A stretch of DNA of 64,000 bases. It comes from Haliclona indistincta. Taxonomy: Eukaryota > Porifera > Demospongiae > Haplosclerida > Chalinidae. Each line of letters opens with the position of its first letter. Position 1 is the first letter of the stretch. The notes beneath the pieces were generated by a model. The model ran no database searches. It saw nothing but the letters and a program-made list of their open reading frames with translations, and was not told the origin of the DNA. Both the position numbers and the translations under genes were made by a program. Below are positions 47,723-58,053 of the stretch, piece by piece. The DNA is taken from the NCBI GenBank assembly GCA_964017065.1, contig OZ024789.1, forward strand, positions 831,764 through 895,763, in the 5' to 3' direction.

Positions 47723-47834
47723 GTAAGGGAGAGATATCATCTTGTGACAGTGGGCGAGGACATAATTTTTAGTGAGGCAATTATTTCTCCCACTAATAAT
47801 TATTACTAGCTGTACGGTATCTGTTCCTCATCAG

Positions 47835-47965
47835 ATGGTATGGTGTTTGGTTCATGTGGGAATGAGTTCAAGCAAGTGTTCAGCTGCTTCCATTACAGCA
47901 CAGCAGAGGAGAAGGGAATGGATTGTATACCACAGAGCAATGAAGACATGATGCACAGAGGATGA
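47835..47965 (+). pseudogene. CHCHD4 last-exon remnant (unit 4 junction)
   Basis: The segment has the same structure as 39435-39565: the acceptor TCAG is followed by ATGGTATGGTGTTTGG, then CGNEFKQVFSCFHYS and a stop at 47963-47965. The spacer to the next C12orf56-like stop (47966-48256) holds no gene. Confidence 0.75.
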
Positions 47966-48256
47966 GAGAGCAGGAAGAGAGAGAGTGAAGGAGCTATAGA
48001 AGAGTATCAAATCAGATAGTGCTGTGTTACAATCCTCATGATTTGTGTGTCATCTGATGATATTCCACTAGTATGTTATACTGATAGTATTGCTGACTTA
48101 TGCTTTATACATTCTATTATCTGTATGAGATAAACACGGCAATCATTAACAGTAATATAATATGAAAAGATCGATTTAAGTTGTTATTAGAAAACAATGA
48201 TTATTCACTGATCAAACAGATATTGATGACATGATGTGTGGTGATTATTGTGGTCA

Positions 48257-51200
48257 CTAGTGATCCAGTATCAGTGAGCACAGTAGATGTAGTCTAGTGA
48301 TGATGGATGAGTGGAGTGGAGACACACTGCAGGATAGCTGCTGGCACTGACCTAGTACAGCTGGTCTCAGATAATACCTGGACATCAACAACACATAGTA
48401 GTACTCTCACTCACTCACTCATTACCTAAACTCTTCAGTGAAGTGTTGTCTACAAGTGTCTCTCAGTGATGTGGAGTGCTGTACTGATACTAGCATGAGA
48501 GACACTGAGTAATAGAGAGAGACAGCTTGCTCTGATGAGACACTGCTCTCTAGTGAAGCTGTGAGCTGTGACACTACTGCATGAAGACAGTCAATCTAAC
48601 AACAAAGAGAGCATCATATCACACTCTCAGAGCTAGCTACTAGTAGGTACTCACTGTTGATCTGTTAGTAGCTAGTAGGTGATCTACCCACCATACTATA
48701 GTAGCACTGGACCCACACTGCTGCCAGGATACCTGTAACACAACGAGACATAGTATTGTACACCCACGCAAGTAGGCGTAGCTCAATGTTGTGCGTTATT
48801 TAGAAAAGGCGGGGAAATTGATGTACCGAGTGTGCCTCAGTGAGCAGTGAGTGCTGTTAGTGCCTGAACAAAGTTGCTATCACAAAGAAAACACTTCGGG
48901 CAAGCATAAGCAGGTATTTACTCTCTTATATATACTTTAGACGCACTTAATTTATGGCCCATACTCCATTAGCTAGCAGGAACACAGCTGTAACAGCATC
49001 ATTGGTACATTACCTGTTGAGCTACTCGAGACAGTTCATACAGTAGACCGACTGTATGATCAGTGAGCTCACCTAGTAGCTTACCAACCTGTGAGAGAGA
49101 TGAGACATGCTAGTACCAGTACTAGTGCTAGTATACCTCATCATCCTCATCATGATGGGTGCCGCTGTGTGTGGTGTGTTGGTGTAGTGGTGTGTGGCAG
49201 CAGTGTCTCTGGTGCTGCTGATAATAGTGACTCAGTGTGGTTAGTGTCATGGCTGTCACTGACTCTAACATCTCTCCACTACAACAACGAAGAAGAGAAG
49301 AGAGGTATATTAATAGTGAGCAGAAAGAGTGCTTGTTTTGATAGACAACTATGTAAAGCTGCTGAAAATTTATTGTGGAATAAGAATGAGCAACATTCAA
49401 GTTCATGTCAATTCAATTAATTTCCTGAATCTTGTTGAAATGTGCTGCTTACTTGTTTCTTGTTAATAGAAGGAATCGTTTGATACATGAGTGAGTTCCC
49501 TGCAGTGCTCTGAGCAACACCTCCATTACAATAGCTGCATACCTGAGGAGAGACAAGAGGAGGTGGATAGAGAGGCATGAATGCACATGGTCACAGCATC
49601 AGTGAGCTCACTCTATGGAGTCTATCAATGATAGTTTCTCTGTGATACATCTAGTCCTCAACTGATCAATACAATACTGTAACACATCATTATCCTATAG
49701 ACAAGGAGAGAGAGAGAATGAAAAATATCAGAGCCCGAGTATAATCAAAAAATTCCAAGTATTAAAAGTTTTGTCACTGACAAAATAAAATGTGGTGCGT
49801 GTATCGTGTAGGCTGAGAAAATTAAGTTGACCAAAATTAATCCATTTACATGGTCTATTTATAGTATGATAGCATAAAGTAGAGATTAATTTAGATAGTG
49901 AATGATGATGGTCTATAGCTTACCGACCAGAATAGAGATCTTATAGTGAAGTATCTCTTACAAGCTGTAGCTAACTCAAGAAGCAGTTTAACTGATGTAT
50001 CTAGTCTTCTACAATGAAGCAACTCTGATCTCAATGACTGATACTGCTCACACCATGCTTGCCTGCAGTAGAGATAAACACCACCATTATTACTATAAAC
50101 CAGCTCACAGCAATGTGACGTGATGGCTAGCACTATGCTGCATCAAAATATTATAGTATGACACGTTGCCTGACAATTAACAATGCAGTGCAAACTACTG
50201 TGTCACATTGCAAACTAGTGTGATGGTATTAATGAAGGGGCGGGGCTAGTTCACTCACTGTTTATCAGTGTGTGTGTCATTGTTAGTCGTCTGCTGATGT
50301 GATGATGTGTCTTGACAACAACACTCCTACACACAATGATGAACAGGTTAGTGTATCATGGAGACAGTACTGGTTTAACATCATTGAATTCATTAATGTT
50401 CATGTGCTAAAAGTTTGACAACACATTGCAGGCTTTGGTCATGAAATTTTTCTTCTCAATTAACTATTTTTGCAGGTTTGATTATACCTTTTATTCATTA
50501 TCTGCAACATTTGGAAACAAAACGTGCAAATTGTTCACAAAATTAATTTGATGACAGAGGCCTAAATCCAGGAAAATTTGCTCTAAAATGACCTAATTTT
50601 AGATCAAAAATAAAATATGAGCTGGGCCGCATTTCTAAAATTTCTGAAATTTCAGGTAAGCATTCCAAATTTCTTTAATATGCGCTAAATATTTTCTACG
50701 AAATTAATGGTCTAAAACTTGTAAAAATAATTTGACAAAATACATTTAACGTGTTGTCTGGGATCAGAATATACTTCAAACTACCTATGGTCTACTGAAT
50801 TATCACTTGTTTTATTATCTGCTATTAGCTATGTCACGGCATGCTCACTCACTATTATCATCTGACTATCACATGATACGACTACTAAGTCACATGATCA
50901 CTCACTATTCTGTAGTCCTCTAGTGCGCTGGTAAAGTGACGATGAAAGTAGGTGTGGTCCTTAAGTAAGTATATCTCCAGTGGCACAGTCTCCACCCTCA
51001 CACTCTCTCCCTCACCTCCACCTCCCTCCATCGCTACCTCACTCAGTCCTAGACTAAGTGTGCTGCTCCATTTCTCGTCATGTGCTAGCAGTAATCTCTC
51101 TCTCAGCCCTCTCTCATCCAGTGAGCTACTGATGTTACCAGAACTACCTCTGAAATCTCCTGGTGGACCTTGTTTCAATGCTGTCTGCTTGTCGGAAGAG

Positions 51201-51982
51201 ACCTTATCCAGACTGCTCGTGCTCTTACTGAGCTTCTCTTGCTGTGAGAGGAGTCCACCAGCTACTGAGTTGCCTCTAGTAGCTGACAGGTAAGGTGAGT
51301 TAGTGTGAGCATCTGTGTCGCTGATGTGTACTGAAGGAGGAGGGGTTCTTGCTGGACCAGCTGGTTGAGCAGGGTCTCTGGTGTGTTTGAAAGTGTCTCT
51401 CTTTGTGCTGATCAGTAGCGGGCTACCCACAGCTGCCGCTGTCTGCTTGCCGCCTGATGGAGAGGTTCTGCTTGAGGGGGTGTGATCAGTGCCTGCAGAA
51501 ATCTCTGTTGTTCTTCTCGCTAGTTGGCGCAGTATTCGAGGGGATCTACGGCTCTGTGTGACGCTGGCTAGGATAGCCTTGTCCTTCACTCTCCGCTGGT
51601 AGAAAACACGAACGTGAACCGTCTTCTGTCTGTCCTTCTTGCTCAGGAAATCAGGTTCATCATCCACCTGCAGTGAGTAGAGCAGAACTGAGGCATCGTG
51701 GCGGCCCTGATTACTGGTATCTAGCTAGCTTACTGTTTCTACAGACACGACGTCCTCTAGTTGAAGCGCTTTGTTCAGCGTCTTGGGCGGTATCTCAGTG
51801 AAGTAGAGTTGTCTGTGTCCGAGTACAACGTGTCTAGGAGCTCTCTTACCCTCTGGCGTCACTACCACACACGGCTCAGCGGAGATCACTCTCTCATAGT
51901 CGCTGGGAGGGAGGTTACGGCGCAGCAAGGTGTCCAGGCGACCATCAAATCGCTTGGTCTCGTGCTGCAGCTGGTGGGCCAT
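48257..51982 (-). CDS. C12orf56: C12orf56-like protein, the only complete copy (11 exons, 652 aa)
   Basis: Exons from the ATG at 51982: 51734-51982, 50906-51667, 50259-50326, 49924-50062, 49612-49676, 49453-49542, 49137-49278, 49014-49088, 48655-48732, 48426-48595, 48257-48377. All junctions are GT-AG, phases agree, and the coding total is 1959 bases. It resembles vertebrate C12orf56 (about 620 aa, function unknown) from end to end: an N-terminal EPCVVVTPEGKR...LYFTEIPPK segment like a PH-type fold, SLRSELLHCR...LFWS, KLLGELTDHTVGLLYEL, and EEFRYYLRP near the end. The middle of exon 2 is Ser/Pro/Arg-rich and probably disordered. The gene lies tail-to-head behind the NHR-kinase and converges with the CHCHD4 remnant. 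Confidence 0.75.
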
Positions 51983-52087
51983 CCTTGATCCAGCTAGTGA
52001 TATGAGGAATGCGTAGGCGAGCAGTGCTTGTAATAAACAATCACCATGGTAACGAATAACATCACCATGGAAACAAACACTGTAATA

Positions 52088-52253
52088 CCGTATAGCGGGA
52101 AAATTTCGCGGGAGAACATTAATTTTACGCGAATTACAGGCTACAAGTATTCGCGAAAATATTTCCGCGAATGTCTTGTTTTTTGTTGACAAAGATAGGG
52201 CAATAGTGCTGATTCGCGAAAATTTTTTCCCGCGAAAATTTCCCGCTATACGG
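52088..52253. mobile_element. 166-bp MITE with TA target duplication
   Basis: CCGTATAGCGGGAAAATTTC and the inverse GAAATTTCCCGCTATACGG form the ends, flanked by TA (52086-52087, 52254-52255). It is Tc1/mariner-like in form. It sits between C12orf56-like and kinase 5 and is absent from the matching spacers of units 1, 3 and 4, so it inserted after the duplications. A related end is at about 1195. Confidence 0.85.
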
Positions 52254-52328
52254 TAATCACTATAAAACTTAATTTTGTGAAAAAGGCTACAAAAATTAGT
52301 GCTTTCAATAAAAATAGAATAGATGATG

Positions 52329-54270
52329 TCATCGTTTTGTGAAGTGGTTTAGCCGATCCACAATATAACTCATTGGTGGTCTCTTGTTGGGGTTCTGTTG
52401 CACACATGAGCTGATCAGTTGGTGCATTAGTGGCCAGTCCTTGGCCATGGACTGCAGCATGGAGGGGAAGGTACCAGGGTCAGGAAGACGGTTGCTCAAC
52501 ACCTCACACAGGAGCTTGCCAAAACTAAACACGTCCATCTTGGTAGTCTGTTGCTCTCCCTTGAACACTTCAGGAGCAGTGTACATTGCAGCTCCTGGAC
52601 CAGGAGTGCTAGCATGCTGTACAAGGTTGGCGGAACCAAAGTCTGACAGCTTCCCTCTCCACTTGTTGTTGGGTAGAGCTAGCAGCAGGACGTTGGCACT
52701 GCTCACATCTCTGTGAATGATGGGGTTCGACTGGAGATGGAGGTAGTTGAGTGCAGCGGATACGTCCCTCAGTATGCTTAGCTTGACACCATTGTTGGTG
52801 AGTTGAGCGTTGTGATAGGCTTGGCGTAGGTTGGTGTCCATGAGTTCTGTGATGATGATGGGAGTGTTGGATGGACTGTCCAGTACTGCTGCCATGAACA
52901 GTAGCAGGTTGGGGTGACGCACTTTAGCCATCAAGCTGATCTCACGACGGAGGAGATCTCTATAGTAGTCAGACGAACTGATGATGGAGTGGAGCTGTTT
53001 CATTGCTACATCCTGGCCTCGGAAACTGCCAACCACTACTCTCCCCCACCCTCCTTCTCCCAGCACCTTGCCTGTGGGTCGTACCTCATTGTGGCTCACC
53101 ACCCAGAAGCTAATGTCAGTATCTGAACCTAACTTAGGTTGCTGGTCCAACCTAGACTGGAGCTGCCTTACCTCCTCCTGGAGACGAGTGATCTCTTGCC
53201 GGAGGTTTTGTGTGATGCGAGCATTGTCTTGCTGAAGTTGAGAGATGGTTTGCTGGTGATGAGTGACTTCTTGTTGATGGATTTGTGTTTGACTAGCATT
53301 GTCTTGCTTTAGATGAACATTCTCTTGCTGAAGACTAGTAACCTCTTGCTGGAGGCGATCATTGTCTTGCTGGAGGTGAGTGATCTGCTGGTGAAGAACA
53401 GTGTTTGTATCTTTTGCTGTTCCACTGCTTGTTTGATGTGGAGGTGTGGCTTGGGGATTAGAGACCTGGTCTTCACGATGACGTATTGTTGGAGGCGCTT
53501 GTGGTTTAGTGATGGACAGCATGTTTAAAAGTTGACGATATAAAGGAACACTTTCAGCAGTTGCATGAAGGTTAATATCTGAGAGAGTAAGAGAAGAGAA
53601 CACAGTAAGATGATGGAGTGGATGAGGTACATGAGATACAGTAATGGACAACAGTCACTCACCAGATGATACTAATTGTATCTTTTTAGTATGTCCATAA
53701 ACATCAGCCACACCCCAGAATGGTTTGTGTGTTGGTAGTCCAGTCCACACAATACCCTTATCCACATCATCACTATAGACATGTAGCTCTCCCTCTCTTG
53801 AGACCATGCAACCAACAGTCTGACCCTCTCGGAGTGAGTCGAGGTTAACTTTGAGATTTCTTCTCTCACTATTGTGATAAACAATACTACCATCCAGGAT
53901 CCAGTAGTCAGAGTGATCAGGCCATTCCAATGCATGACTAGGAATCCTGATATATTCAAGACACTGTGTGGTCATACCTATAGACTGTTGTTGATAGTAA
54001 GATATCAACACAGTAAACAGTGAACACTAATCACTAACTAGTCACTATAGTACACACACTAGTCAGCTAGACACTCACAATGGATCCAGTACATGAGTCA
54101 TCATACTCGAGTATCTTCACCTGGAATACGGTACCTAGCGCTACCGGCTGATCAGTGAATACAATACCATCCCAATTGTATCTAACTCGTCTAGCAACAG
54201 TGTTGTTATCTGAGAGTTTGATGTTCTCTCCAGAACGAGAGTGGAAACGCTGAGTACTCGTAGTCGCCAT
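52329..54270 (-). CDS. NHR-coiled coil-protein kinase, copy 5 (reference copy)
   Basis: Exon 1 is 54079-54270, exon 2 53663-53984, exon 3 52329-53578; 587 aa, junction phases 0 and 1. Residues ~8-170 are an NHR domain: FHSRSGENIKL, VFTDQPVALGTVFQVKIL, GELHVY, FWGVADVYGHTKKIQL align with Neuralized. Residues 172-230 are a Pro/Gln-rich linker and 232-317 a coiled coil. The kinase domain (~340-580) has G-loop 345-352, lysine 365, alpha-C glutamate 384, HRD aspartate 462, Asn467, DFG 484-486 and APE 506-508, so all catalytic residues are present. The HRDVSSANVLL and DVFSFGKLLCEV forms suggest the tyrosine-kinase-like (TKL) group. No signal peptide or membrane helix is seen. Its substrate and ligand are unknown. 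It is divergent from G6PD across 192 bp. Confidence 0.88.
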
Positions 54271-54462
54271 GTTGAAACCACACCCATCTCATTTAGGGGT
54301 GTCCTCATTGTGTGTTGTATCCGGTGTCACGGGAAGTAGACTAGTCAGGAACAGATAGCCTGCAGTGACCCTGCCAGCAACACCTCGCTAGCTCCTGCCC
54401 GCCCTCACCTAGTGTCAGCTGCTCATAGCTCTAGTCCTGCTCACAGCCACAGTACTGCAGTC
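54271..54462. promoter_or_regulatory. Compact bidirectional promoter, NHR-kinase / G6PD
   Basis: Only 192 bp separate the kinase ATG (minus) from the G6PD ATG (plus). The interval is conserved in units 2 and 3, with blocks TCCGGTGTCACGGGAAGTAG (ETS-like GGGAAGT), CCTGCCAGCAACACCTCGCT and CTGCTCACAGCCAC. There is no obvious TATA box. Shared control of both genes is inferred from spacing and conservation. Confidence 0.55.
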
Positions 54463-56418
54463 ATGGCGGAGTCAACCATATTCGTAGTGATGGGCGCCTC
54501 TGTGAGTTACAGCATGCATTGATCTGTTGCTAGTAATGAGAGGGAGAGAGGAGGAGAGATGTTATTGGTAGCATGTGTAGCTGCTGTTGGTAGATAGGGA
54601 CAGACAAGGCTCATCCTTCTCTTGTATCCTCCATTAGGGTGACCTTGCTAAGAAGAAGATCTATCCAACACTGTGGTGAGCGAATGAGTGTTTCCATTGC
54701 ATGATCGATATGTGTGTTTGTAAAGGGTTAATTAATAGCTCTTAATTTTAATAGGAACTTGTTCAAAGTTGATCTTTTACCTAAAGGAGCTAAGATAGTG
54801 GGATATGCTAGATCAGCACTTAGCAATAGTGATCTACGCTCTAGAGTGGAACCATTCCTCAAGGTAACTCACTCACACACACACTCACCCACTCACTCTC
54901 TCTCTCACTGATCTCTTTCCTTCTCTCTTGCAGGCTAAACCAGAGGAAAAGAACAAAGTTGATTCATTCTTTGCTAGTAATAGCTATGTCAAGGGCTCTT
55001 ATGATAAGAAAGAGGATTTTGATAATCTGAATGTTGAGTTGTTGAAGCTAGAGCAGGCCTCTAGTGCTGGTAATCGTCTAGTGTACCTGGCCCTACCTCC
55101 ATCAGTGTTTGCTGCCGTCACTACCAACATCAAGGCTTGCTGTATGTCGAAAACGTGAGCATTTCAATGTTACACACACTCTCATAATGACTTAGTATAG
55201 TTGTTGTACATTACATTTTTATTCAAGTTAACTGTTGCTTTCTGAATATTAGATGCATTATGGTATTGTCTTTAGACCTGAGATATGTCATTTTTTCTCT
55301 CTGTGTGTAGTGGATGGACTCGTGTGATTGTTGAGAAGCCATTTGGTAAAGACTCAGAGAGCTCTGCTAAGCTATCCACTCATCTTGCTGGACTGTTTAG
55401 AGAAGATGAGATATATCGTATTGATCACTACCTTGGTAAAGAAATGGTGCAGAACCTCCTAGTACTGAGGTAAGGGAGAGTCATCCATTCTTAGTGTTGT
55501 GCCTACATTATATCTGTCTGTGTGCACTGGCTATTTGTGAATGCCTCAGTGGTGTAACTGTAGTGCGCTCACCTATAGATCATGTGTGCCTACCGTGCTA
55601 CGGTTCGAATCCCAAAGCAGTTATATGGCATCTTCTTCCCCACTAGCCCACCCATTTGTAAATAGTGTTGGAGCAAAGCCCATTGTTGTCCATGTACCAT
55701 CAGCCAGCTATGGTAGTAGTGGGTCTCCTGGTGCCCACACTGTTGCACGATAGTCTACTGGTGACCGCCCTCACTGTTGCACGATAGTCTACTGGTGACC
55801 GCCCACACTGTTGCACGATAGTCTACTGGTGACCGCCCTCACTGTTGCACGATAGTCTACTGGTGACCGCCCTCACTGTTGCACGATAGTCTACTGGTGA
55901 CCGCCCACACTGTTGCACGATAGTCTACTGGTGACCGCCCACACTGTTGCACGATAGTCTACTGGTGACCGCCCACACTGTTGCACGATAGTCTACTGGT
56001 GACCTTTCTTGGTGTACCCAGATCTGCATCAACTTTCCTCTTTATCTTGTCTCAGATTTGCTAATGCTATTCTTCAGCCGATCTGGAACAGGAACACAGT
56101 GGCTAGTGTAGTCATCACATTCAAGGAGCCGTTCGGTACCAAGGGACGAGGTGGATACTTTGATGAGTTCGGTATCATCAGGTGAGTGGTGTCTCCATAC
56201 CTGCTGCTAGGCATCATTGCTGTGTGTAGGGATGTGATGCAGAACCATCTACTGCAAGTGATGTGTTTGACAGCCATGGAGAAGCCATGCAGCAGCAGTG
56301 CCGAGGATATCCGTGACGAGAAGGTAACATCACTTCCTAGCTACTAAACACACACACACACACTACAGGGTCTACTAGAGTAGTGATAGAGACATGAACA
56401 CACACACACACACACGTA

Positions 56419-56470
<52 letters not shown>

Positions 56471-57140
56471 ATCCTCTACTATAGTAGTGATAGAGACATT
56501 ATTCAAACCTGTCAGTAGTGTGGACACTGTAACCAAATGATCGATCTTTAAGAGAACCCCAAATTTCAAAAATTTCTAGGACACCCAGCTACCTATTATG
56601 GTACATACAGTCCTGTATCAACACAGCATTTATGATATTTCTTTGAAGTCTGGGTGAAAACATTTAAGCCCTTCAAGAGAGGCCTTCTAGGGTATTTTGG
56701 ACAATAATTAACAACACTGGAGTTTGCATGGATATCCCTTGCCCAGAGTGCTGCCCTGACTATCACTACTATCACTCTCACAGGTGAAGGTGCTGCGGAG
56801 CATTGCTCCCCTCAAGATGGAGGATGTTATCCTGGGCCAGTATCAAGGTGACCCTAATGGAGAGGGAGAAGCTAAGGATGGCTACCTGGATGATCCTACT
56901 GTACCCAAGGGATCTATCACTCCGACCTTTGCTATGGCGGCTCTACACATCAAGAATGAACGATGGGATGGTACGTTGAGAGAGAGAGACCACACAATGT
57001 GTAGTAGCTGCCGGAGAGCATATGACAGCCATTTATGAGTTATGTCAACCAGCACGTACATGTTAGTGCATGTACTCCTCTGAAGCAAAGAGGGGAACCT
57101 ACAAGAGTGAGAGGGAGGGAGAGAGAGAGAGAGAGAGGGA

Positions 57141-57195
<55 letters not shown>

Positions 57196-57984
57196 AGGGA
57201 GGGAGGGAGGGAGGGAGGGAGGGAGGGAGGGAGGGAGGGAGGGAGAGAGAGAGAGAGAGAGTGTAGAAATTTACACTTTGCTTTACACTGTAATTAATTC
57301 ATTGTTTAGGTGTTCCATTCATTCTGAAGTGTGGAAAAGGTAACTAACTCACTCACCCACTCACTCACTCACTCACTCTCTTTCTAGCTTTGAATGAGCG
57401 TAAAGCTGAGATTCGTATTCAATTCCGCGACATACCGGGTGATATCTTTCCTGGTAAAGCTCGTCGTAATGAGCTCGTCATCAGGGTCCAGCCCAATGAA
57501 GCCATGTATGTCAAGATGATGACCAAACAGCCGGGCATGTCCTTTGAACCAGTTGAGAGTGAACTGGACCTCACCTATAGGACTAGATACAAGGTTAGTG
57601 AGAGAGACAGTGATGTGTAATGGATACTGGTCTACTCCACTATAGGGAGTGCACCTACCTGATGCTTATGATAGACTGATACTGGATGTGTTCAGTGGTA
57701 GCCAACTACACTTTGTACGCAGGTAAACCACTCACCCACTCTCCCACCCACTCACTGACTCACTCACTCACCCTCCTACCAGCTCACTCACTCACTCATC
57801 CACTCACTCATCCACTCACTCACTCACCCACTCACTCACACACTCACCCTCCGTTTCATTCACTCATTCTCTCTCTCTCTCTCTCCCTCTCCCTCTCCCT
57901 CTCCCTCTCCCTCTCCCTCTCCCTCTCCCTCTCCCTCTCCCTCTCCCTCTCCCTCTCCCTCTCCCTCTCCCTCTCCCTCTCCCT

Positions 57985-58053
<69 letters not shown>

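Noticed and set aside
5063..54462. Assembly artefact (haplotypes stacked in tandem)
   Set aside because: Each unit has different transposon insertions and deletions, and three junctions have the same G6PD-CHCHD4 breakpoint, as expected for true tandem duplication; long reads would settle it.
55543..55622. tRNA gene
   Set aside because: Boxes A and B are present, but spacing is long, no acceptor stem pairs, and a SINE-like body follows.
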